Assembly: GCF_007860125.1 (NCBI RefSeq) | Contig: NZ_SJPW01000001.1 | Span: 1,425,900-1,489,899, forward strand | From: Rubripirellula tenax | Lineage (GTDB): Bacteria > Planctomycetota > Planctomycetia > Pirellulales > Pirellulaceae | Direction: 5' to 3' | DNA: 64,000 bases | In this document: in pieces, positions 9,106-17,701 of the stretch | Numbering within the stretch: position 1 is the stretch's first letter | Layout: every line of letters begins with the position of its first letter | Position numbers and translations under genes: made by a program | The notes under the pieces: model-generated | The model's database searches: none | The model's input: only the letters and a program-made list of their open reading frames with translations | What the model was told of the DNA's origin: nothing

Positions 9106-10167
9106 TCAAACGTCGATCAATTCACGGATGAACTTGGGACGCGGGTTACCTTTGCCCTTCCGATCGCACTTGAAGTACTCGCTGACGTAGCGAAGTTGCG
9201 TTGAGCTCTCGGGAACTTTGAAACGATCACCCTTTTGCAGCACGGGACGATACTCGTCCATCCGGCCGAATTGTCGCGTCCCCGCCGCCTGACAGGGAAA
9301 CCAGATTCCCGTCGAAGGCTGGCCATCACTCGGCGGCGTTTCCAAATAGAATTCTGGGTAACAGTGATCCGGAATCCAAACCATGCGAGCGGGGATGCCG
9401 CTGTTTCGACACATCGCGACGAACAGGCTGGTCATGTCTTCGCAGTCGCCTTTCCCATCTTTCAACGCATCGGACGCGTTTCGAATCGGTCCCTCGACAT
9501 ACTCGACATTTTCGCGGACGAAGTCATAAATTTTCTCGACGCGTTCCCAGTCATTTTCAACTTCGACCTTCTCCAGATCTCTGGCCGCCATCTTGATCCG
9601 CGCGTTGCTGGTGTCGATGTTAGGACTGTTCCCCATCGAATTCCTCAGCTCTCGCGAGGGCCGAGACGGAATCAAAAGATCGTCCGTTTTGTCGGGCGGC
9701 AAAATGCGTGACCGCGAGACGGCCAACTCAAAAGTAATCTCAACCGTCGATCCGGCCGTGACACGAGCCATCTGCAGGACGACCTGTCGGGCACCGCCGG
9801 GAAGGTCACGCGTTTTCCAACCGGTCACATTTCGGTCGATGTTTTGGTTCAACAGCGTAACGGTTTGTTCGGGCCAATCCATCGGAACGACAAACGTCGC
9901 CAACACGTTGCTGCATGTGACGGGCGTTTCCAAGACGAGACCGATTTTCCAGTTTTGGATTTGCGGCGCGTCATAGACCAATCGCGTGTCGCTTGCCGCA
10001 TCCGACAAAGTTTCCGCCAAAGATTCCGATGCCGCCGTCGCGACGCCTTCTTCACCGATATCTTGTCCGCTTGCTCGGGCAACCAAAACCGATCCAAACG
10101 TCAACGCGGTCGCTTGCCGAATCCACGCACGTCGGTCGGAATCGAAAAATCGATTGAATGTATTCAC
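9106..10167 (-). CDS. Transglutaminase-like domain protein, exported
   Basis: A 353-residue protein with a GTG start. The N-terminus (DRRAWIRQATALTFGSVLVA) looks like a twin-arginine signal followed by a hydrophobic stretch. The middle resembles the beta-rich domain often preceding bacterial transglutaminase folds. The catalytic region is KDGKGDCEDMTSLFVAMCRN with GIPAR, which supplies the Cys, then VWIPDHCYPEFYL, which supplies the His. The family includes cysteine peptidases and amide-bond enzymes. Substrate and direction of reaction are unknown. It lies 216 bases downstream of the Cys-rich lipoprotein gene but is separated from it by a strong hairpin. Confidence 0.8.
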   Translation of the reverse strand: MNTFNRFFDSDRRAWIRQATALTFGSVLVARASGQDIGEEGVATAASESLAETLSDAASDTRLVYDAPQIQNWKIGLVLETPVTCSNVLATFVVPMDWPEQTVTLLNQNIDRNVTGWKTRDLPGGARQVVLQMARVTAGSTVEITFELAVSRSRILPPDKTDDLLIPSRPSRELRNSMGNSPNIDTSNARIKMAARDLEKVEVENDWERVEKIYDFVRENVEYVEGPIRNASDALKDGKGDCEDMTSLFVAMCRNSGIPARMVWIPDHCYPEFYLETPPSDGQPSTGIWFPCQAAGTRQFGRMDEYRPVLQKGDRFKVPESSTQLRYVSEYFKCDRKGKGNPRPKFIRELIDV

Positions 10168-10199
10168 TTCGTTGCAAACCCATTAGGAGAAAACCGAAA

Positions 10200-10244
10200 C
10201 GGTCGGGACAAAGACTGCTCGCAAGAGCATCTCTGTCCCGACCG
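10200..10244 (-). terminator. Long hairpin with GCAA tetraloop, probable terminator of the lipoprotein gene
   Basis: CGGTCGGGACA (10200-10210) pairs perfectly with TGTCCCGACCG (10234-10244). An inner stem TGCTC/GAGCA closes a GCAA (GNRA) tetraloop at 10216-10229. Read on the minus strand it is followed by a T-rich stretch (GTTTCGGTTTTC), so it fits an intrinsic terminator for the gene ending at 10384. The remainder of 10245-10383 shows nothing else. Confidence 0.65.
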
Positions 10245-10383
10245 TCGCTCTGTTCATCGAATACGCATTCAGGATCGTTTGGAACTTTGCTTGGATAGGT
10301 GTTCAGCCCGACATGTCGAAACGGGCCACCGAAATGTCTATCCCACTATAGCTGCAATCGTTTTTCGCCAACAACCAAAGTCT

Positions 10384-10986
10384 CTATAACGCTTTGGCGC
10401 CGGATGGCAGCGGTTCTTCCCACAGAATTTTATTTCCGTCGGTGTCGATCTTTCGCGCCTGCCAACCTTCCGATGTGACCGGTGCGGAAGGATACGCGCC
10501 GCTCGGATAGGACTCCATCGGAATCGACGACGGAGGATACGCCGGCTCGCCAATGACTTGACCTTCGTACGGAATCGAACCACCGTCGTAGACTGAACCT
10601 GACGATAGGTAGGGATCCGATACCGCTGGCGCGTAGCTGTCATAGGCGTTGCCGCAACCGCAGGTGCCGCTGGAGTAGGCGTCCGACGGATAGCTCGTAC
10701 CGGCATAGCTTTGGCAACCGCACGACGGTGCCGTCGCAACACCTTGTGGAGCTTGGAATGCGGGTGCGTACGCAGGCGCAGCAACCGGCGCGGACCCGCA
10801 CAGACCCGATGCACATGGGGCGGGCATCATGTTTCCAAATTGTGGTTTTGGCAGACAGCTGCCGAGCTTCGTGCACAGGCCGCACTGGGCGCCGCGACCA
10901 AACAAAAAGTTTCGTGTCGCGCCACAGCCTGTGCTGATGACGATCAGCGTTACCGCCGTCATCATCGTTGCAATCCGACTATTCAT
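10384..10986 (-). CDS. Cys-rich, low-complexity putative lipoprotein
   Basis: A 200-residue protein with a type II signal peptide: MNSRIATMMTAVTLIVIS followed by lipobox STGC. After the acylated Cys comes GATRNFLFGRG, then a segment unusually rich in Cys (AQCGLC, GSCLP, APCASGLCG, PSCGCQ, GTCGCG) mixed with Ala, Pro, Ser, Tyr and Gly. The C-terminal 40 residues (EGWQARKIDTDGNKILWEEP) look folded. I do not recognise a functional domain; similar lipoproteins with an RNFLFGRG-like motif occur in planctomycetes. The frame extends upstream to 11031, but the ATG at 10986 begins a proper signal peptide. The gene is divergent from the hydrolase at 11107. Confidence 0.7.
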   Translation of the reverse strand: MNSRIATMMTAVTLIVISTGCGATRNFLFGRGAQCGLCTKLGSCLPKPQFGNMMPAPCASGLCGSAPVAAPAYAPAFQAPQGVATAPSCGCQSYAGTSYPSDAYSSGTCGCGNAYDSYAPAVSDPYLSSGSVYDGGSIPYEGQVIGEPAYPPSSIPMESYPSGAYPSAPVTSEGWQARKIDTDGNKILWEEPLPSGAKAL

Positions 10987-11106
10987 TGTAGTTTCCTTGA
11001 CATGCATAGAGAGCGTATTCGGTGATCTCAAGTGGGAGACCTGTCAAAAGTACGACGCTCTGAGTGTTGTGCAAACGCAACATCGTTATTTTTAAGCAAC
11101 AATCTG

Positions 11107-12183
11107 ATGACAACACGCAACACACCCCCTTTGCCAAGCTGCGACCACATGACGCGCCCGCTCCCCCGAATCAACCGACCATTCCCTCGTCTTGGGTTCG
11201 TGAAGTGCATCGCCGTTGCGACGATGTGCTTGCCGCTGATGCCCGTGACGAAGGTGTCCGCCGATGAAGGTTTGGTCTTTGACAGTAACTCTGTCATTCC
11301 ATCGGACGCCGGCGATCGACTGTGGGTATTGAGTACCCGTCGATTGACCAGCGACGTTTGCCGTGCCGATCTGGATTCACCTTCCTTCGATATCGACGGA
11401 CTCGACGCCTGTGGGAACCGATGGGGATCGAGTCTGGACGAATACCTAGCGAAGCGCGCAGACGGACGGCGAACCGTCATTTATGTCCACGGCAATCGTA
11501 TGGAGCCTTGCGATGCGATCGAACGAGGGTTGACCGTCTACCAACGCGTTTCCCAGTTTCGACAGAACGACCCCGTAGACTGGCTGATCTTTAGCTGGCC
11601 CAGCGAACAAGTCGGCATTTTGGCTCGCGACGTAAGAATCAAAGCAGACCGCGCCGATGCGGAAGGCCTTTACCTGGCTTGGCTACTGCGCAAACACGCC
11701 GAATATGGCACGCCCACATCGTTGATCGGCTACAGTTTCGGAGGCCGCGTCGTAACGGGTTCGCTGCATGCCCTGGCTGGTGGCTCTCTTGGCGGACGTT
11801 CACTTCCCGGACCGCCCGTGACCGGTTTGTCCTTTGACGCAGGGTTGGTCGCACCGGCGATCGCGAGCAACTGGATGAACCGAAACGGCTACCATTCTCT
11901 TGCAACGCAGAACTTGGAAAAGCTGCTCCTTTACTACAATCAACGTGATGCCGTGCTGAAGCGATATTGGTTGATCGATCGTGTACGAGGCCAAGCCGCA
12001 CTGGGCTACTCGGGCCCAACGTCCTTCGCACCTCGGGCGGATGGCACGAAGCTGCCGGTCAAATCGCGTGACTGTTCGCCCATCGTGGGCCTTCAGCATT
12101 CCGAAGTCGACTACTATCAAGCTCCCTGCCGCGCGGGCCGCGGCATGGCTTTGATGATCGACGGCGATTGGACCGGGTTCTAG
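11107..12183 (+). CDS. Exported alpha/beta-hydrolase fold protein
   Basis: A 358-residue protein. The likely signal segment is LGFVKCIAVATMCLPLMPVTKVSA, cleaved near VSA-DE. YVHGNRM supplies the oxyanion-type HG motif, DWLIFSWPS follows, and GYSFGGRVV is the nucleophile elbow with Ser in GxSxG. The late His may be in QHSEVDYY. The family is lipase/esterase-like, and the substrate is unknown. The starts at 11107 and 11149 are both possible; 11032 is unlikely because it would bury the signal peptide. Four bases separate its stop from the next gene, suggesting co-transcription. Confidence 0.75.
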   Translation: MTTRNTPPLPSCDHMTRPLPRINRPFPRLGFVKCIAVATMCLPLMPVTKVSADEGLVFDSNSVIPSDAGDRLWVLSTRRLTSDVCRADLDSPSFDIDGLDACGNRWGSSLDEYLAKRADGRRTVIYVHGNRMEPCDAIERGLTVYQRVSQFRQNDPVDWLIFSWPSEQVGILARDVRIKADRADAEGLYLAWLLRKHAEYGTPTSLIGYSFGGRVVTGSLHALAGGSLGGRSLPGPPVTGLSFDAGLVAPAIASNWMNRNGYHSLATQNLEKLLLYYNQRDAVLKRYWLIDRVRGQAALGYSGPTSFAPRADGTKLPVKSRDCSPIVGLQHSEVDYYQAPCRAGRGMALMIDGDWTGF

Positions 12184-12189
12184 TTTTTG

Positions 12190-13065
12190 ATGGCAACGTC
12201 TCCTTTATCACGAATCAGTTTTTTCAGCGGAAACTGGATCGAACACGATCGCATGGTCGTGTCGATCGATGACATAGGGTTTCGGCAATCCGTCACAGTT
12301 GTCGAACGACTGCGCACCTATAACCAACGTCCCTTCCAGTTCGAAGCTCATTGGAAACGCTGGCAGTCCTCGCTCGATGCGTTAGCGATCGACGACACAC
12401 CCACGCGCGAAGCCATGACTTCGATCACCGATGAACTGCTTCATCGAAATCGCGATTGGGTTAACTCGAATGGCGACGTGGGCATCACTTGGTTTGCGAC
12501 ACCCGGGTTAATGGGGACATCGCCCCATGAACGCGTACCAACGATCGGAATTCATCTGAATCCGATCGACCATGATCGAAATGTCGCCAAACAAACCATC
12601 GGGCAACCGCTGGTGATTACAAGCGTTCGTCAGCAACCCGACGACGCTTGGCCAAGAGCGATCAAGGTGCGATGCCGTTTACACTATTTTCGAGCCGACC
12701 AAATGGCACAGGCTGTCGATCCACATGCCGTCGGAGTTCTGATCGATGACGACGGGTCGGTTACCGACACCAGCATCGCCAACCTTGCCATTGTGGAAGG
12801 CGGCTCGATCGTCTCACCCGAAGCCGATCAAGTCCTGGCCAGCGTGTCGCAAGCGGTCGTCGAACAAATCGCCCATGAATTCAACATCGCCTGGCGAAAA
12901 GAACGCGTGCGCCCGGACCGCATCACCCAGGCGGACGAAGTGCTGTTGATGGGCACCGATTGTGGGGTCTGGTTCGCCAATCGCGTCGGCACGGCAGACA
13001 TCCATGGACGTCGACCGGGCCCTGTTTTCCAGCGAATTTCGAACCATTCGATTTGGAACGGATAG
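12190..13065 (+). CDS. Class IV PLP aminotransferase (BCAT / D-amino acid transaminase / aminodeoxychorismate lyase family)
   Basis: A 291-residue fold-type IV PLP enzyme. The N-terminal signature is SIDDIGFRQSVTVVERLRTY, where most family members have D.g...GdgvFEtlr. The candidate PLP lysine is in AIKVRCRLHYFRA. The cofactor-binding segment GSVTDTSIANLAIVEGG has Asp where Glu is usual (G.v.Et..Nlf), a mild deviation. LLMGTDCGVWFANRVG matches the C-terminal GTa.gv.pv segment. The choice between transaminase and lyase cannot be made by eye. ATG 12190 is preferred to the adjoining TTG 12187. Confidence 0.75.
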   Translation: MATSPLSRISFFSGNWIEHDRMVVSIDDIGFRQSVTVVERLRTYNQRPFQFEAHWKRWQSSLDALAIDDTPTREAMTSITDELLHRNRDWVNSNGDVGITWFATPGLMGTSPHERVPTIGIHLNPIDHDRNVAKQTIGQPLVITSVRQQPDDAWPRAIKVRCRLHYFRADQMAQAVDPHAVGVLIDDDGSVTDTSIANLAIVEGGSIVSPEADQVLASVSQAVVEQIAHEFNIAWRKERVRPDRITQADEVLLMGTDCGVWFANRVGTADIHGRRPGPVFQRISNHSIWNG

Positions 13066-13131
13066 AACTCGCTCTGTTTGATTATCCTTTGAACTAACCC
13101 AGGATCCATCAACGCGATTTCGAGTTCATGC

Positions 13132-16100
13132 ATGACGCCGCTGCGCCAACTTCTCATTTGCCTCGGATTTGCGTGGCTCGCATCGATCTCGGTCGCCCAA
13201 TCGCCGACGTCGACGCGGCCTGTCGAAGGCTTGCGTACTGCCCAGCCGACCTGTGTCCTCCTTCAAGGCGGCGAGGTCGTTTCGCATCCGGGTGCCCCAC
13301 CTGTTCGCAATGACGTCCTGATCCGTGGCACCATGATCGCCGATGTAGGAATGGAGTTGGACGTTCCGACGGGAACGCAACCGATCGATGTTAGTGGCAA
13401 GACGCTGTATGCCGGTTTGATCGATGCGATGCACGATGTGCAGGTCCCTCTCGACGCGGCCCAATCGACGGACTATTGGAATTCGAACATCACTCCTCAA
13501 CTTCGCGCCGCGACATCGATCAACAGTTCGGACGCCGATGCGAAAAAGTTGCGAGAGCAGGGAATCGTCGCTCAGTTGATGGCACCGAAGGATGGCATCG
13601 TGAAGGGAACCAGTTGCTTGGTGCTGATGGTCGATGCAGAAGACCCGCAGCGATTGTTCCGAAGCGACGTGTTTCAACATGCGACCCTGACCGTACCTCG
13701 CGGCAAGTCGCGTGATCGGTACCCGAGTTCACCGATGGGCGCAACGGCGCTGCTTCGCCAATCACTGTACGATGCGATTTGGTATCGCGAAGCCAACCGA
13801 GTCTCGACTGCGAACCCAGGCCTGTCGAGGCCCCAACGCAACGTCGCACTGGATGCACTGCAACAGACCTTTCAATCGCAAACGCTTGTGATCGATGCGG
13901 CGAACGAACGCATGATCCTTCGCGCGCTCGACGTCGCCGACGAATTTTCGTTGCCGGTGCTTCTGCGTGGCAGCGGACGCGAGTACCGCGAGATCGATGC
14001 CATTGCCCGCCCCGGGCTGATGGTGCTGCTGCCCGTTGATTTCCCCGAACCGCCGTCGGCGGCGACAGAGTCGTCCGTTCGCAGCACAGAGCTGGTGGAT
14101 TGGATGCACTGGCACTTCGCACCCGAAAACCCGTCGCGGCTAAACACCGCAGGCGTTGACTTTTGCTTGACCACCGACGGCTTAGATGACCCGGGCAAGT
14201 TCCTTGAAAAGATTCGCGTTGCGATCGAGCGTGGTCTCGATCCGATCGTTGCACACGCGTCCGTCACCACAACGCCAGCCCAGTGGATGAAAGTCGACGA
14301 CAAACTGGGGCGCATCGAATCCGGCATGTGGGCAAACCTTGTCGTGACTGATGGCGACTTGTTTGGCGAGAAAACGAAGGTGCTCGAAACCTGGGTCGCC
14401 GGACAGCGTTTCGTCATTGAAGAAAATGGGAAAGACGATCGGCTGCTGGGTAGGTGGGCGGTAGCTCTGAAGTCTGCGAACGCTTCAGTTCCAGCGACTC
14501 TGGCAATCGAAAAGAATGACAAGGGTTGGGCTGCGAAGATCGAACGAGAAAAATCCGCGTATGAAGATTCGCCCGAATCGAAGGAAGACACTGCTGGCAA
14601 AGAAACAAAGTCGATCGAGGTCAAACTGAAAGACGTGATCCGCGATCGCGTGCGACTGCACGCAACCTTGAATCTGGCCTCGCTTGGTAAAGAGTTTGAC
14701 GAAGGTGTCTGGCGATTGGAAATTTTGACGGTCAATCACATAGGCGACACCGAACCTACATCCGATTCCTTCGCAACGTTGACATCACCGTCGGGGACGC
14801 AACAACAGCTGAAACTGAAACGACTTGAAAACGAGGTCGACGACAAAGGCGAAGACGACGATGCGTCGAAATCGACAACCGTTCAAGGCGAAGAATCGCT
14901 AGCGGACGACACTGACATCGACACCATCGAATTGAATCATCCGCTGGGTGCCCAAGGTTTCGTCAATCCGCCAACCGTTCACTCGGCGATTCTGTTTCGC
15001 GGCGCGACCTTGTGGACGTGCGGACCATCCGGAAAACTCGATCGTGCGGACATCATCGTACGCGACGGAAAAATCACCGAGATCGGCGTCGACCTGGCCG
15101 TACCGAAACCGTGCCATGTTGTCGACGCGAGTGGAAAGCACATCACACCGGGATTGATCGATTGCCACTCTCACATCGCGACCGACGGCGGCATCAATGA
15201 AACGGGACAAGCGGTAACGGCCGAAGTTCGCATTGGCGATTTCATCGACAACTCGGACATCGCCATCTATCGACAACTCGCCGGCGGTGTCACCACGGCC
15301 AACATCATGCACGGATCGGCCAACCCGATCGGCGGACAAAGCCAAACGATCAAGTTTCGCTGGGGCGCATCGATGAACGACATGAAGTTCGCCGGCGCTG
15401 CACCGGGCATTAAGTTTGCGCTCGGTGAGAACGTCAAACGATCGAGCGACCGCTATCCGACGACACGAATGGGTGTCGAGCAATTGCTGCGCGACCAATT
15501 CTTGGCGGCCAGACAATACGAAGCTGACCGAAAAGCGTGGCAAGCCGGCCAGCGGTCGTCGTTGCCGCCGCGTCGTGATTTGCAAATGGACGCCCTAGCC
15601 GAAGTCCAGCACGGCGATCGATGGATCCATTGCCATAGCTATCGGCAGGATGAAATCGTCGCGACGCTGGACGTCTTGGAAGAGTTCAACATTCGCATCG
15701 GAACTTTGCAACACATTCTGGAAGGCTACAAAGTCGCTGATCGAATCGCCGCACACGGCGCGATGGCATCGTCCTTCGCAGATTGGTGGGCTTACAAGTT
15801 CGAAGTCTTCGACGCCATTCCGTACAACGGCGTTCTGATGCACGATGCCGGCGTCGTTGTTTCCTACAACAGCGACGACCCGGAACTCGGTCGCCATTTG
15901 AATACCGAAGCCGCCAAAGCAACGAAGTACGGTGGCGTACCGGAGGAAGAAGCCTTGAAGTTCGTGACTCTCAACCCGGCAAAGCAACTGCGGATCGACG
16001 ACCGAGTCGGATCGATCGAAGTTGGCAAAGATGCTGACCTTGTGATCTGGAGCGGTCGCCCGTTGTCGACGACGACGCGATGCGAACAGACGTGGATCGA

Positions 16101-16341
16101 CGGGCGAATTTACTTTTCGATCGCTGACGACGCGAAACGGCGTCAACGCGATCAAAAAATCCGAAACCAGCTCATACAACTTGCAATCGGAAAGAAGAAA
16201 GACACACAGCCCGACACCAAGGCAAAGCCGCTGCCTGATGACGCGGCGAACGAAACGCCAGAGGAGGTGGCAGAAGAAGATCGCTGGTTGCGATTCGATG
16301 AATTCTGCAACACGAATCAACGCACCGGAGCTTCGCAATGA
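13132..16341 (+). CDS. Tandem amidohydrolase: degenerate N-terminal plus intact C-terminal domain, exported
   Basis: A 1069-residue protein with a signal peptide (cleavage near SVA-QS). Residues about 35-450 have an amidohydrolase layout (beta-sandwich edge, GKTLYAGLIDAMHD, then DDKLGRIESGMWANLVVTDGD) but lack the HxH metal motif. A linker of about 150 residues rich in charged residues follows. Residues about 620-1010 form a second, intact amidohydrolase of the imidazolonepropionase-like group: GLIDCHSHIA (HxH), WIHCHSYRQDEI, LQHILEGYKVAD and YNSDDPELG. It ends in an acidic Lys/Asp tail. The intact domain should hydrolyse a C-N bond in the periplasm. It is translationally coupled to the next gene. 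Confidence 0.85.
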   Translation: MTPLRQLLICLGFAWLASISVAQSPTSTRPVEGLRTAQPTCVLLQGGEVVSHPGAPPVRNDVLIRGTMIADVGMELDVPTGTQPIDVSGKTLYAGLIDAMHDVQVPLDAAQSTDYWNSNITPQLRAATSINSSDADAKKLREQGIVAQLMAPKDGIVKGTSCLVLMVDAEDPQRLFRSDVFQHATLTVPRGKSRDRYPSSPMGATALLRQSLYDAIWYREANRVSTANPGLSRPQRNVALDALQQTFQSQTLVIDAANERMILRALDVADEFSLPVLLRGSGREYREIDAIARPGLMVLLPVDFPEPPSAATESSVRSTELVDWMHWHFAPENPSRLNTAGVDFCLTTDGLDDPGKFLEKIRVAIERGLDPIVAHASVTTTPAQWMKVDDKLGRIESGMWANLVVTDGDLFGEKTKVLETWVAGQRFVIEENGKDDRLLGRWAVALKSANASVPATLAIEKNDKGWAAKIEREKSAYEDSPESKEDTAGKETKSIEVKLKDVIRDRVRLHATLNLASLGKEFDEGVWRLEILTVNHIGDTEPTSDSFATLTSPSGTQQQLKLKRLENEVDDKGEDDDASKSTTVQGEESLADDTDIDTIELNHPLGAQGFVNPPTVHSAILFRGATLWTCGPSGKLDRADIIVRDGKITEIGVDLAVPKPCHVVDASGKHITPGLIDCHSHIATDGGINETGQAVTAEVRIGDFIDNSDIAIYRQLAGGVTTANIMHGSANPIGGQSQTIKFRWGASMNDMKFAGAAPGIKFALGENVKRSSDRYPTTRMGVEQLLRDQFLAARQYEADRKAWQAGQRSSLPPRRDLQMDALAEVQHGDRWIHCHSYRQDEIVATLDVLEEFNIRIGTLQHILEGYKVADRIAAHGAMASSFADWWAYKFEVFDAIPYNGVLMHDAGVVVSYNSDDPELGRHLNTEAAKATKYGGVPEEEALKFVTLNPAKQLRIDDRVGSIEVGKDADLVIWSGRPLSTTTRCEQTWIDGRIYFSIADDAKRRQRDQKIRNQLIQLAIGKKKDTQPDTKAKPLPDDAANETPEEVAEEDRWLRFDEFCNTNQRTGASQ

Positions 16342-17654
16342 TGACTGTATCACGATGGCATTGTTTGTTGGCATGCTTGGCGATCGCGATCGCCGCGACG
16401 CTAGAAGCAAATGATCAGGTTCCCGGAGAACCGCAATCGAACCCGATCCTGATTCGCGGTGCCACGATCCATCGCGTCGACGAGGCTACGATCCCCGTCG
16501 GTTCGGTGCTGTTCGACGCGGGCAAAATTGTTGCTGTGGACGTACGCATCGATCCGCCGGCCGGATGCGTTGTCGTGGATGGCACGGGCAAGCACGTGTA
16601 CCCCGGCTTGATCGAATCGATGACGGACCTGGGGCTTCGAGAGATTCTGTCGGTCGGCGAAACCAGTGACAGCAACGAGCGAGGCGAAAGAAATCCGAAC
16701 GTGCGTTCCTGGGTCGCGGTCAATCCCGACAGCGAATTGATCCCCGTCGCACGAGCGGGCGGCATCATGATCGCACACGTGTCACCGGGCGGGCCGTTCC
16801 TTCGCGGCCAAACGGCGGTGATGCAGATGGACGGTTGGACGGTCAGCGACATGAACTTGTTGGCGCCGGCGGGATTGGGCGTCAACTGGGAATCGCTGCA
16901 GCCTCGCGACAAGGACGCCAAAGAAGAAGCGAAAAAACGCGACGACAAACTGCAGTCACTGGACGATTGGCTGGATGAAGCAAAGCGTTATGGCGAAGCT
17001 CGCACCGACGGCACGATCGAGATCGTTTCCGATGTCAAATTGGAATCGTTGTTGCCAGTTTTACGACGCGAGCGACCGTTGTTCGTCGAAGCCAATCATC
17101 AATCGACGATCGAATCGGCCGTCGCCTATGCGGTCGGACGTGACTTGTCGCTCGTGATCTATGGTGGCTATGACGCAGTTGAGTGCGCCGACCTGCTGAA
17201 GCGATACGAAGTTCCTGTGATCGTTGCGGGTACCTATCGATTACCGCTGCACCGTCATGATGCTTTCGACGCCGCTTACACATTGCCCGCGAGGCTTCGA
17301 AAGGCGGGTATTCGGTTCGCCATTGCCGGTGAGGGCCTCGGTTACCCCGGTGGATCGTCGAATGCCAGAAATCTGCCCTACCATGCCGCCAATGCGGTTG
17401 CATACGGACTGTCCCGCGACGATGCGGTTGCCGCCATGACCATGTCGGCGGCCGACATTTTGGGAATCGGCGATCGAGTAGGTTCGGTCACGGCCGGAAA
17501 GGATGCAACGTTAATCGTTTGCGACGGAGACATTTTGGAAACGGAAACGAACGTGATCGATGCGTTCATTCAAGGCCGCCGGGTCGACCTGACCAGTCGA
17601 CACACGATGCTGTTCGAGAAATACAAAAAGAAGTACTCGCGGCAATCGCGTTGA
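16338..17654 (+). CDS. Amidohydrolase-like protein lacking the metal HxH motif, exported
   Basis: A 438-residue protein starting at an ATGA overlap with the previous stop, so it is made together with the tandem amidohydrolase. It has a signal peptide (LACLAIAIAATLEA). The family layout is clear at both ends: GKIVAVDVRI, GKHVYPGLIESMTDLG, then GIGDRVGSVTAGKDATLIVCDGD. GLIESMTD stands where active enzymes have GLiD.H.H, and the inner ligand segments (LFVEANHQ, LVIYGGYD) retain a single His at most. It is probably a catalytically dead or repurposed partner of the upstream protein; this is inference. Confidence 0.8.
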   Translation: MMTVSRWHCLLACLAIAIAATLEANDQVPGEPQSNPILIRGATIHRVDEATIPVGSVLFDAGKIVAVDVRIDPPAGCVVVDGTGKHVYPGLIESMTDLGLREILSVGETSDSNERGERNPNVRSWVAVNPDSELIPVARAGGIMIAHVSPGGPFLRGQTAVMQMDGWTVSDMNLLAPAGLGVNWESLQPRDKDAKEEAKKRDDKLQSLDDWLDEAKRYGEARTDGTIEIVSDVKLESLLPVLRRERPLFVEANHQSTIESAVAYAVGRDLSLVIYGGYDAVECADLLKRYEVPVIVAGTYRLPLHRHDAFDAAYTLPARLRKAGIRFAIAGEGLGYPGGSSNARNLPYHAANAVAYGLSRDDAVAAMTMSAADILGIGDRVGSVTAGKDATLIVCDGDILETETNVIDAFIQGRRVDLTSRHTMLFEKYKKKYSRQSR

Positions 17655-17684
17655 CGTCCACAGTCGGCCGGCGGACGTCAACGC
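17648..17684. terminator. Hairpin between convergent genes
   Basis: GCGTTGACGTCC (17648-17659) and GGACGTCAACGC (17673-17684) form a perfect 12-bp stem around a 13-base loop, overlapping the stop codon of the upstream gene. There is no poly-T, but the position between two convergent genes suits a bidirectional terminator. Confidence 0.55.
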
Positions 17685-17701
17685 CGTAATCCGAACGCGG
17701 C

